This document shows, one piece after another, positions 7,923 through 14,297 of a stretch of 25,190 bases of DNA. The stretch's first letter is position 1; every line of letters starts with the position of its first letter. Below the pieces are notes generated by a model that saw only the letters and a list, made by a program, of their open reading frames with translations, was not told where the DNA came from and did no database searches. The stretch lies in IMG/VR virus record IMGVR_UViG_3300035698_020643, positions 1 to 25,190 of that record; one strand, written 5' to 3'. This stretch comes from a virus. A program made the translations under genes and the position numbers.

Positions 7923-10603
7923 TGCCAACAATACAACAAATTCTCGACGATGCAAAAGCAAATCCTAATACCCCCCAAGCTACACAGCTTAGAGAAGTGA
8001 TAGAATCTGGTGCTTTGGATGAAAGAGCCGCTGTAGAAGGTGTGCAACTTCCTGGACGACCGAAGCCAGCGGTTCAAAGAAAACAGATAGAATCTGGCGC
8101 AGAAAAGAATATTTTTCAAAAGGCTGCTGCTGGAATTTCTGAATCTTTTAAGTCTGGACAGGAACGATTAGTCAAAGGAGCTGAATTGATAAGTGATGAT
8201 TCTGGTAAGCCATTTGTACCAGGGAAAGAAGAGATCAACACTGATGTTCTCGGACCGCGCACACTCGAAGGTTTGAGAAAACAGCCTGATTACGCTGATA
8301 ATTATTACGAAACTGGTGCTGATGCTTTACCTGAATTTGAAGCGTTCGCTGCTGAGAAAGCGTTACCAGCGGGTACACAACCAGGAAGAGCCAAAGATGA
8401 AGGTGCTTTGAATAGAAAATTTGTTGGAGCAACAGAGGCTGCTCTTGGTGCAGCTGAGGTAATCTTTTCTCCTCTTATTGGAGCTTTTGGCGCAGCGGTA
8501 CAAGACATATCTGGTGAAGTCATGAAAAATGTTAAAAACGATCAATTTGAGTGGTATCTTAAAAAAGGAGCGACAGAAGAAGAAGCCGGAGAAGCTGTTG
8601 AGTCTGATTTGAAAAACCTAGAAACAAAATTCGAGCCAATAAAAGATTTTATTGAAAAACATCCTGGTCTTGTTAATACAGCAGAAATTGGTCTTTGGTT
8701 GTGGACAGGTGGAAAGTCAAAAGCAGTTGCATCATCCGCAGAGAAAAAATTATTGAAGTTAGGAGATGATTTATTGCCACCACCAGGAGGTCCAAGTGGA
8801 AGTGGTGCTGTTGCTGATTTTAAACAATTTGTAAAAGAGTTCAGACCAATCACAAAAGCCGAAGCAGTCGTAAAAGAAACTGGCTTTATCCAAATCGGAA
8901 AGCAGAAAATCCCTACTTCAAAACCAACCGTGTCAGGTGGGATTCTCCAGAGTATGCACAAACCAATTCCTACTAAGGCACAGGCTTTTGCTGAGTCGTC
9001 TGGTAAACCAATGGGTGAATGGCTTGTGGAAAGAGGAATTATTGACACTCCCGAGAACACAGTTAAGAAGCTTTTTGATAGATTTACAAAATCCAAGTCT
9101 CAAGCTGATATTGGATTTGAGGCGATTCCTGGCAGATTCCAAGACCCTATTTTGTCTAAAGTTGCAAATGAACTTTTGATCCTAGAAAGAGAGATTGCTA
9201 AAAAAGGTGCTGCATCGGCAGATAAGAAATTTATTGAACATCTGGCAAATAGTCTTCAAGAAGGAGGACTTACAATGCCAGAGATAAACTCTCTGAAAAG
9301 ACTTTATGGTAGAAAAGTAAAAACTGAGTTTGTGAAAGATTCGACAAAAACCAGTACAGAAATTCAAGCTAAAACTAATGTAGATAATAGTTTAAGGAAA
9401 TGGCAATCAGGAAAAGCAGAAGAATTAGGATTTGATGATCTGGCTGCCATCAACATAGAAACAATGCAGTCTCGGGCAGTAATGGATGCGATAGGTGAAA
9501 GATTCTTGCGAAAGCAGAGCAACAACGCGGTTAGTTTAACTGATTGGATTGTTGCATCTGGAGGTGCTGCTAATCCTGCTTTCTTTGGTGCTTTGTTTGG
9601 AAAAAAACTTGTAAGTGCGGATGCGTTTCAAGCTCTCTTCGCAAAAGCATTAGCCAAAAAAGCAACGGTCGGTGAACCAGCAATAACTTCTCTCGGTGTT
9701 ATTGAAAGAAAGGCAAAAATTCAGGAAGGTGCAGCAGCTATTCGCGAAACCAAAAGTGCCACCCAGCCAGTCCTACCCCGAGAAGGAAAAATCCTAGAAA
9801 AGCCATCGGATGTAAGTGTAACCAAGCCAAAGTCTTTTAGCAAGGCGGGAGCTGCCGAAGTGCCAACTAGCTCACAAGTAAAAAAAGCAGCACAAACTAA
9901 ACTTGACGCAAACTTTGATGAGATGGTCGAAGAATCTATCAAGAAAAACGGTAAGATTTCTAGCGCTGACAGTGATAAAAACTTATTCAAAGATGTAGGT
10001 TATGATGGCACAAATGCTGAATCAGTACATCAAGTGTCAAAAGAAATAGCGAATGAAACATTCAAGAGAAATCTGAATAGAAATCCAGGGAAATATGGAG
10101 TTCTTTATGCTGGCGGTAGCGGATCTGGAAAAACATCTTCGATCACTGCCGTTTTACCGGATAATCTTAAAAATGCTGCTGCGGTTTATGATGGTAATTT
10201 GTCGAAGCTTTCTTCTTTTAGCCAAAAAGCATTTGCTACCAAAAAAGCAGGCAAAGATCTTCAAATAGTGTACGTTTATCGAGATCCATTGGATGCTTGG
10301 GAAAATGGAGTGATCGCCAGAATGCTTGGGACCAGAGAAACAGGCAGAGTTGTCCCAGGTAACATATTTGTTGGAAATACTCACGGCGCATTTGATGTAG
10401 TAAAACAAATCCCAGAATCACAAATGGTTGTTATCGACAATTCGCTTGGAAAAGGAAAAGCTGCTAGAATGGCAGCTGGTAAGTTTGATAAAATTAAAAT
10501 GCAATCTCCAGAACAGATGAAAAAGGAAATCGATGCAATAACTAATAAATATTATGACCAAGGAAAAATCACCATCGAACAGCGAGACGCTCTCCTTGAA
10601 TGA
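7922..10603 (+). CDS. Large phage protein with C-terminal zeta-toxin-like kinase domain
   Basis: The first ~690 residues of this 893-residue protein are helical and charged, with a hydrophobic stretch near residues 174-193 (AALGAAEVIFSPLIGAFGAA), and match nothing I can name. Residues ~700-893 look like a zeta-toxin/UDP-sugar kinase fold: a Walker A motif GGSGSGKT (731-738, lysine 737), an aspartate in VYDGN (D757) where zeta enzymes have the catalytic base, then YVYRDP (R787) and a TGRVVP...H segment as in the family lid region. Zeta toxins phosphorylate UDP-N-acetylglucosamine and block wall synthesis. No epsilon-type antitoxin lies adjacent. Such domains occur at the ends of large phage or effector proteins, so delivery with the particle is possible but inferred. 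It ends LLE-TGA, but coding character continues in the +1 frame to 10703. Confidence 0.7.
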   Translation: MPTIQQILDDAKANPNTPQATQLREVIESGALDERAAVEGVQLPGRPKPAVQRKQIESGAEKNIFQKAAAGISESFKSGQERLVKGAELISDDSGKPFVPGKEEINTDVLGPRTLEGLRKQPDYADNYYETGADALPEFEAFAAEKALPAGTQPGRAKDEGALNRKFVGATEAALGAAEVIFSPLIGAFGAAVQDISGEVMKNVKNDQFEWYLKKGATEEEAGEAVESDLKNLETKFEPIKDFIEKHPGLVNTAEIGLWLWTGGKSKAVASSAEKKLLKLGDDLLPPPGGPSGSGAVADFKQFVKEFRPITKAEAVVKETGFIQIGKQKIPTSKPTVSGGILQSMHKPIPTKAQAFAESSGKPMGEWLVERGIIDTPENTVKKLFDRFTKSKSQADIGFEAIPGRFQDPILSKVANELLILEREIAKKGAASADKKFIEHLANSLQEGGLTMPEINSLKRLYGRKVKTEFVKDSTKTSTEIQAKTNVDNSLRKWQSGKAEELGFDDLAAINIETMQSRAVMDAIGERFLRKQSNNAVSLTDWIVASGGAANPAFFGALFGKKLVSADAFQALFAKALAKKATVGEPAITSLGVIERKAKIQEGAAAIRETKSATQPVLPREGKILEKPSDVSVTKPKSFSKAGAAEVPTSSQVKKAAQTKLDANFDEMVEESIKKNGKISSADSDKNLFKDVGYDGTNAESVHQVSKEIANETFKRNLNRNPGKYGVLYAGGSGSGKTSSITAVLPDNLKNAAAVYDGNLSKLSSFSQKAFATKKAGKDLQIVYVYRDPLDAWENGVIARMLGTRETGRVVPGNIFVGNTHGAFDVVKQIPESQMVVIDNSLGKGKAARMAAGKFDKIKMQSPEQMKKEIDAITNKYYDQGKITIEQRDALLE

Positions 10604-10703
10604 GATAAAAGAGATGCTGGCCAAGAATAAAAAACCTGACGGTGGTTTGTCTGCTCAAGCAGCTATTGACGGTTTGAATAAGTCTGTTGCAGAGGGGAAC
10701 TAA
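10602..10703 (+). CDS. Out-of-frame C-terminal continuation of the zeta-toxin-like protein (or 29-aa separate ORF)
   Basis: After the TGA at 10601-10603, the +1 frame stays open to TAA 10701-10703 and encodes NEIKEMLAKNKKPDGG, a short linker and IDGLNKSVAEGN. Joined to the preceding residues it reads DALL then NEIKEMLAK, a smooth continuation of a helix. The stop of this frame overlaps the stop of the convergent minus-strand gene at 10700-10702, so the two coding regions meet exactly, as expected of a real gene boundary. The explanation may be a +1 frameshift at CTT-GAA-TGA, a base missing or added in the assembly, or a separate 29-residue ORF from ATG 10614. Confidence 0.4.
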   Translation, partial: EIKEMLAKNKKPDGGLSAQAAIDGLNKSVAEGN

Positions 10704-10867
10704 TCCCATTCTCCGCTTCGTCGTTTTACGGATCGTGTCGCTATGAAGTTCAAAGAAGCTAAGATTACTTCCGGATCAATACCGTGTTTTTTGGAACGAT
10801 CCCTAGATCCTTTAGAAATTTTAGGATTGTGGGACAGCAGGTGCGCGATGTTGTTTCTTGTTTTCAT
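10700..10867 (-). CDS. Small basic hypothetical protein, 55 aa
   Basis: This is the last gene of the minus-strand operon. The start chosen is the ATG at 10867, which overlaps the stop of the upstream gene as ATGA; a longer version from 10984 would run far into that gene. The protein is basic (KTRNN, SRDRSKKHG, SVKRRSGEWD) with a possible helix IDPEVILASLNFIATR. No family is recognised. The basic character and short length could suit a nucleic-acid-binding protein, but that is only a guess. Its TAG stop overlaps the stop of the plus-strand frame coming from the other side. Confidence 0.5.
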   Translation of the reverse strand: MKTRNNIAHLLSHNPKISKGSRDRSKKHGIDPEVILASLNFIATRSVKRRSGEWD

Positions 10868-11181
10868 TGGTAAAGTTTTTTCATTGCCACGATGGACTCG
10901 CCGCAACAGTTTGAAATATAGTAACCGATAAAGTTTTTGTCTGCGAATGGAGAGAAGTAATCGCTTGAGCTTCCGACGAACCAAAGTCCAGTCAGCCCTA
11001 GGCTGTTTTTGCTTTCGAGATTTAGTTTTTCAGGATCTTGTTTTGCGAAGTCGCCTTCAACTGGCATCACGCAGTCAACCATTCCGTCGAAACTACTATT
11101 CATTTTTATAAACAAGTTGTTGTTTTTGGCTTCTCTTTTGATGAAGCTCTTGATTGTGGCTAGGGTGATTTTTTTAAGCAT
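10864..11181 (-). CDS. Conserved-looking phage hypothetical protein, 105 aa
   Basis: The protein starts MLKKITLATIKSFIKREA, followed by a mixed alpha/beta part with FDGMVDCVMPVEGDF and GLWFVGSSSDYFSPF, and looks like a compact single domain. It resembles small uncharacterised phage and plasmid proteins that begin with the LATIKSFI helix, but I cannot name a function. It lies downstream of the DUF3560 gene with a 12-base gap, and its stop overlaps the next start, so it is fourth in the minus operon. The pre-start sequence is CTTAATCCCC, a variant of the TTTAAC motif. Confidence 0.65.
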   Translation of the reverse strand: MLKKITLATIKSFIKREAKNNNLFIKMNSSFDGMVDCVMPVEGDFAKQDPEKLNLESKNSLGLTGLWFVGSSSDYFSPFADKNFIGYYISNCCGESIVAMKKLYQ

Positions 11182-11193
11182 CTTGGTTGGGGA

Positions 11194-12009
11194 TTAAGAA
11201 TTAAGCCGTTTGAGTTCTTCGATAACATTTTTCGCAGCGTAGCGACCATTGGAATTTAACATCCGCTGCCATGCTTTGTTGTAGGGAGACCAACGAAAAC
11301 CGCGAGATTTTAATATTGTCCGAATCTCCTCCGCTGGTTTTCCGTCGAAGATGAATCTGATTCTGTTGTCGTCTTTGTTCTCCGTCAGTTTGTAGCCTTC
11401 GCCTTCCACGTCTTCGTTTTCCACAATCTGAGTTTGCTTTTGCAGTTGCTCAATCCGCTTTTTTACGCTCCGAATGTTCGCGCTGTCGCCAAAAAAATAA
11501 TAGGCGCTGATTCTTTCGGGTGGAAAAGCGTAATAAGTCCGTTTGTTTAGCATTTCGGTAAATACTTTTTTGTCGGGGTTGTCGTCTTCCATTGCCTCGA
11601 CTTCTTTTAACGCGTTTTCGAGTGTTTTAAATTTCCTCAATTTGCCGTTGTATTTTTTCATATATTCCGCCGTCTTCTCCAGTCCTTCCAGCTTCTCTTT
11701 TAATTTCCTGACCGCTTCGGGATCGTCCGAGCTAATCCCAGCCTTGCCGACTCCCTCGGCTTTTGCTTCGTAGTGTTCCGCCTTTTCTCTCTCTTGCACG
11801 GATTTACCAATTTTCCCAGTTGCGCGGCTTCTAAAGGCTCTGTCGCCTCGCTCGCTATGATGTCCGACGAGGATCGGCTGCCCGAATGGGATTTGGTCGA
11901 GCGCTTTCCAACCTTCACGTGAAAGCCTGTCTGCTCTCGTGGTGAGTGCCGCCGCGGTCTGCTCGTATCGCTCCTTCCGCGCTTGTTGTTTTTCTTCGTA
12001 GTGGTTCAT
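11194..12009 (-). CDS. DUF3560 domain protein
   Basis: The N-terminal ~60 residues match DUF3560: an arginine-rich helix (QQARKERYEQTAAALTTRAD) followed by IPFGQPILVGHHSER (residues 40-54). The middle is helical, with a charged coiled-coil part around residues 98-150. The last ~50 residues (RIRFIFDGKPAEEIRTILKS, then RGFRWSPYNKAWQRML) form a small domain found at the ends of many plasmid and phage proteins of this kind. The family is widespread on plasmids and phages but its biochemical role is unknown. It is the third gene of the minus operon, 10 bases after the preceding gene. Confidence 0.85.
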   Translation of the reverse strand: MNHYEEKQQARKERYEQTAAALTTRADRLSREGWKALDQIPFGQPILVGHHSERGDRAFRSRATGKIGKSVQEREKAEHYEAKAEGVGKAGISSDDPEAVRKLKEKLEGLEKTAEYMKKYNGKLRKFKTLENALKEVEAMEDDNPDKKVFTEMLNKRTYYAFPPERISAYYFFGDSANIRSVKKRIEQLQKQTQIVENEDVEGEGYKLTENKDDNRIRFIFDGKPAEEIRTILKSRGFRWSPYNKAWQRMLNSNGRYAAKNVIEELKRLNS

Positions 12010-12019
12010 ATTAGTAAAA

Positions 12020-12265
12020 TTAATTAATAATCCAGGGCTTGAGTCCAGGAGTTTCGGTCAAAGGTCGATAGACTCCCTTTGTTTTGAAGACTAGCGGTCG
12101 AGTCAGTTTGTTGAGTTTTGCTGTTAGTTTTGCCTTGATATTGGTGATAGCTTTTTTGAAATCTCGCTCGTGACATTTCCTTATTTCACCATCTATCTTG
12201 TTGATCTCGGCAGGATTAATATCCGCCGTGAGCGTGAAGCAATCGTAGAATGTAAGTGTAGTCAT
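12020..12265 (-). CDS. Hypothetical protein, 81 aa
   Basis: The sequence shows a short beta start (LTFYDCFTLTADI), a helical lysine-rich centre (DFKKAITNIKAKLTAKLNKL) and a C-terminus with RPLVFKTKGVYRPLTE. No family is recognised. TTTAAC lies 11 bases before the ATG and contains the stop of the upstream gene. It is the second gene of the operon read from the 12.55 kb promoter, and its place before a DUF3560 gene suggests an accessory rather than a structural role. Confidence 0.55.
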   Translation of the reverse strand: MTTLTFYDCFTLTADINPAEINKIDGEIRKCHERDFKKAITNIKAKLTAKLNKLTRPLVFKTKGVYRPLTETPGLKPWIIN

Positions 12266-12277
12266 TTTGGTGAGGAG

Positions 12278-12478
12278 TTAAAGTCCGATGAAATTGGCGA
12301 AGTTATCTAACACTTTGATCTTTTGCGTTCCGTTTGCCGTTCCGTATTGTTTTGCAATGCCTGTAAATTCTCCCTTCTCTTTTTTGCAGAACTCTAAGAA
12401 CTTTTTTTCGAGGGGCTGGTATTGGAAGCCCAACATCTTGAACACTTTGTCGGCGGCGGTAGTATTTTTGGTAGTCAT
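12278..12478 (-). CDS. Hypothetical protein, 66 aa, first gene of the minus-strand operon
   Basis: This soluble, lysine-rich protein (KVFKMLGFQYQPLEKKFLEF and later KVLDNFANFIGL) is of unknown family. It is the promoter-proximal gene, about 75 bases downstream of a convincing minus-strand promoter. TTTAAC lies nine bases before the ATG, here without an upstream gene stop, showing that the motif is not just a by-product of stop codons. Being first behind an operator-controlled promoter, it may be an early or regulatory-state gene; the sequence gives no direct clue. Confidence 0.55.
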   Translation of the reverse strand: MTTKNTTAADKVFKMLGFQYQPLEKKFLEFCKKEKGEFTGIAKQYGTANGTQKIKVLDNFANFIGL

Positions 12479-12554
12479 TTTTTATTAGTTAAAGAATTAA
12501 AAAGAACAGAAGTCAAGTGACTCGTTAAGGGGGAATGAGGGGAAGCACGGTTAA

Positions 12555-12583
12555 AGTATATCAGATTGCATATGCAAATGCAA
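12555..12583 (-). promoter_or_regulatory. Promoter of the minus-strand operon
   Basis: Read on the minus strand: -35 TTGCAT (12583-12578), a 17-base spacer, -10 TATACT (12560-12555). The spacer contains the perfect palindrome TTGCATATGCAA, so a protein bound there would directly block RNA polymerase. Predicted from consensus and position only. Confidence 0.5.
12566..12577. promoter_or_regulatory. Palindromic operator 1 (TTGCATATGCAA)
   Basis: This perfect 12-base palindrome lies wholly inside the spacer of the minus-strand promoter and is followed by ATGCA. A second copy with one mismatch lies 55 bases to the right. The likely binder is the ribbon-helix-helix protein encoded at 12662; that link is inferred from adjacency. 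Confidence 0.5.
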
Positions 12584-12620
12584 GTGTATTCTAATAAAAT
12601 CAACATTCTGTCAAGACGAA

Positions 12621-12632
12621 TTGCATATACAA
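12621..12632. promoter_or_regulatory. Operator 2 (TTGCATATACAA)
   Basis: This site differs from operator 1 by one base and is also followed by an ATGCA a few bases later, so the similarity extends beyond the palindrome. It lies 29 bases before the regulator start and is well placed for autorepression of that gene. Confidence 0.45.
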
Positions 12633-12661
12633 AAATGCACTTATGAAATAGAGTCTGGCGC

Positions 12662-12877
12662 ATGAATAAGAAAAATAGAATTTACCGCGAGGAGGATTCT
12701 CACTACGACGCTGTAAAACAAGCGGCGGAATCTCTCGGCATGAAGATAAGTTCAGTCACTAGAATTTTGTTGAAAATGTTCGCTGAAAACCCTAAAATGA
12801 TTCCGTTAGATAATCTTTCCGATAGTAAAAATAACAGCGCAAAGCGCAAGAATGTGAAGCGGAAAAGCAAATGCTAA
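12662..12877 (+). CDS. Ribbon-helix-helix (CopG/Arc-like) transcription regulator
   Basis: The 71-residue protein has the layout of a ribbon-helix-helix DNA-binding protein: a short strand (NRIYREED), helix A (HYDAVKQAAESLGM), the turn and helix B (KISSVTRILLKMFAEN), then a very basic tail (KRKNVKRKSKC). The family binds palindromic operators as dimers of dimers. It is transcribed divergently from the five-gene minus operon, and two near-identical palindromes lie in the intergenic region, so it probably represses both itself and that operon. An antitoxin role is less likely because no toxin partner is adjacent. The family call is by pattern; regulation is inferred. Confidence 0.65.
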   Translation: MNKKNRIYREEDSHYDAVKQAAESLGMKISSVTRILLKMFAENPKMIPLDNLSDSKNNSAKRKNVKRKSKC

Positions 12878-12956
12878 TCCGATTATTACAATCCAAAATA
12901 GACATCCAAGCCAATCATTCATACTAAAATTATCTCACGATTTTAAAATAAAGCAA

Positions 12957-13532
12957 ATGCCACCAGTCAGAAATTCCGACGAGTATAATCTAGCGCCGAT
13001 GTGCCAGCGGAAAGTTTTAGCACTTTTGGAAGAAGCAAAAACTGAATTGCCTAATTTGGTAATTTTTGAAACTCGCCGATCAGTAGAACGACAAGCATAT
13101 TACTATGGGCTAGGACGCTCAAAATGGGCTATGATGCTTGCGTATCCAACCAAATCAGAATATTGGAACTACGCAGCACCAAACTCTCCAAAGCGCACAT
13201 GGACGACCTATTCTCTCCACCTCACTGGCAACGCTGTTGATTTTTGTTTCGATTACGGAGACGGATATTCTTGGAATGGAGATTGGCAGAAACTCCGAGA
13301 ACTTGGGAAAAAACATAAACTGCAATCTCTCTACCCATATGAGAGCGCTCACCTACAGCATAATAAAATTTATGATTTAACTCTCAACCTCATGGAAGAT
13401 ACCGAAAAACTCGCAGGAGAACTTTGGCAAGAAGGGGACAAGATGCAGCTAGAAGGGCAGCGACTAATCGACAAAAGCGTCGAGATAAAAAATCGCGCTC
13501 ATCAAATTGCCGAATCTGCGCGTAACAGCTAG
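12957..13532 (+). CDS. M15-family peptidase endolysin (L-alanyl-D-glutamate / D-Ala-D-Ala type)
   Basis: The 191-residue protein shows the M15 peptidase pattern: an N-terminal CQRKVLALLEEAK helix, ETRRSVERQAYYYGLGRS (the region after the first beta hairpin), SLHLTGNAVD with zinc ligands H88 and D95, and YESAHLQ with the catalytic-type E129 and third ligand H132. Such enzymes cut the peptide part of peptidoglycan and serve as endolysins in many phages. There is no signal peptide, so release would need a holin. The C-terminal ~55 residues are a charged helical extension without a known wall-binding domain. It stands alone on the plus strand between two oppositely transcribed units. Confidence 0.85.
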   Translation: MPPVRNSDEYNLAPMCQRKVLALLEEAKTELPNLVIFETRRSVERQAYYYGLGRSKWAMMLAYPTKSEYWNYAAPNSPKRTWTTYSLHLTGNAVDFCFDYGDGYSWNGDWQKLRELGKKHKLQSLYPYESAHLQHNKIYDLTLNLMEDTEKLAGELWQEGDKMQLEGQRLIDKSVEIKNRAHQIAESARNS

Positions 13533-13617
13533 GCTGTCCAGCCAGAACATCTTCGACCGGATAATTCAGGTTCTTTTCTGGTGGCTTTGTCTTTGTGGAA
13601 TAGTCGCTTTTTTTTAA
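13507..13617 (+). CDS. Possible 36-aa single-span membrane protein (TTG start)
   Basis: Starting at TTG 13507 inside the end of the endolysin gene, in the +1 frame, a frame runs to TAA 13615-13617 and encodes a basic N-terminus (MPNLRVTARLSS) followed by a strongly hydrophobic segment (IIQVLFWWLCLCGIVAFFF). A small membrane protein overlapping an endolysin could be a holin or antiholin. Against it: no ATG, a homopolymer T run in the last codons, and short length. The window does have other likely TTG and GTG starts. Confidence 0.25.
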   Translation: MPNLRVTARLSSQNIFDRIIQVLFWWLCLCGIVAFF

Positions 13618-13619
13618 CT

Positions 13620-13647
13620 AAAAAAGCCCTGCGCACTCAGCAGAGCT
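13620..13647 (-). terminator. Rho-independent terminator of the minus-strand lysozyme unit
   Basis: Read on the minus strand: AGCTCTGC, loop TGAGTGC, GCAGGGCT (8 base pairs, one of them U-G), then a run of six T. It lies 27 bases after the stop at 13674. The plus strand shows no comparable T run after the hairpin, so termination is mainly in the minus direction. Confidence 0.7.
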
Positions 13648-13673
13648 AATTTAGAATTTAACCACTTTCTTGA

Positions 13674-14297
13674 CTACATTGTAACATAAAAGCGAGTTAC
13701 GTTTTCTAGCCAAATTTTACTGCGATCTCCGCCTGTCCACCTAATCGCGTCTGCGAGAGTCGGGAATCCTCCGTATGATTTCCTCCAGTTCCACTTGAAA
13801 CTGGCGTAGGATGCGGCTACTGTGTCAAATTTGACGAATTTGCCTCGTTCACGAATTCCAAAACAATTATTGTGAGTAATTCCGACTCCTCGGGTGCAGT
13901 CCCCTGTCTCAGCTATTGCTACTGCCCGAGAGAGGCGATCGAGATCGACCGCGCCCGCTCCTCGGCTATTTTCATTTCCTCCTCTCTGAGACTGATAATC
14001 GTTTGGTTGACTTTCGCTAATTCGACTTCCGCTTCCGACAGTAAAACTTCCGCCGTGTATTTTTGCGCTAGGTAATTTGACTTCACGATTCTCGCATCCG
14101 CTTGCTCCACATGAATATCTTGGAGCCGTAATTCCGCTGTACTGCCATTCGCGAGCAAAGAGGGCAGGAACAAAAAGCAAACAGCATACAAAGCTAATGC
14201 CAAAATTACTCCTGCGATTATTTCTTGTTTGCGGTTTTTGAAAATCCGCTTCGACTGGTTTCCGAGATTTTGTGTTGGTGTGTTTTGCATGATTCAT
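13674..14297 (-). CDS. Lysozyme-like C-terminal domain, in a frame that overlaps the membrane/coiled-coil gene
   Basis: The last ~85 residues read as a lysozyme-like (glucosaminidase-type) domain: DLDRLSRAVAIAETGDCTRG, THNNCFGI, ASYASFKWNWRKSYGGFP and WTGGDRSKIWLENVTRFY. I recognise the ETGxCT...NNCFGI pattern from uncharacterised bacterial and phage proteins. The frame can be opened at ATG 14297, but before 13960 it is a composition shadow of the overlapping 123-residue frame, and no start codon lies close to the domain. The domain frame is -1 relative to the overlapping gene, so it may be reached by -1 frameshifting, or an assembly error may have split one gene. If read from 14297, the segment FGISFVCCLLFVPALFA would serve as a signal peptide. 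All three remain possible. Confidence 0.5.
   Translation of the reverse strand: MNHAKHTNTKSRKPVEADFQKPQTRNNRRSNFGISFVCCLLFVPALFAREWQYSGITAPRYSCGASGCENREVKLPSAKIHGGSFTVGSGSRISESQPNDYQSQRGGNENSRGAGAVDLDRLSRAVAIAETGDCTRGVGITHNNCFGIRERGKFVKFDTVAASYASFKWNWRKSYGGFPTLADAIRWTGGDRSKIWLENVTRFYVTM
13919..14290 (-). CDS. Membrane-anchored coiled-coil protein, likely N-terminal half of a lysozyme fusion
   Basis: The 123-residue frame has a basic N-terminus (RIFKNRKQ), one transmembrane segment (IIAGVILALALYAVCFLFL) and a charged helical part (KYTAEVLLSEAEVELAKVNQ, then LREEEMKIAEERAR) that looks like a coiled coil. It stops at TAG 13919-13921, just as the lysozyme-like domain begins in the -1 frame. The ATG at 14290 is supported by TTTAAC ten bases upstream. 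As a separate protein it resembles an inner-membrane spanin; joined to the next frame it would be a membrane-tethered wall hydrolase. Confidence 0.6.
   Translation of the reverse strand: MQNTPTQNLGNQSKRIFKNRKQEIIAGVILALALYAVCFLFLPSLLANGSTAELRLQDIHVEQADARIVKSNYLAQKYTAEVLLSEAEVELAKVNQTIISLREEEMKIAEERARSISIASLGQ

Noticed and set aside
8542-9096. Minus-strand frame of 184 codons
   Set aside because: It lies wholly inside the 893-residue gene, its translation is serine- and phenylalanine-rich without domain features, and it has no promoter or coupled neighbour.
10700-10984. Longer start for the last minus-operon gene
   Set aside because: The extra N-terminus runs inside the 105-residue gene. The ATGA overlap start at 10867 is the natural one.
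13615-13665. Terminator working for the plus-strand endolysin
   Set aside because: The hairpin is present, but the plus-strand side lacks a T run after it (only AATTTAGAATTT), so only the minus direction is convincing.
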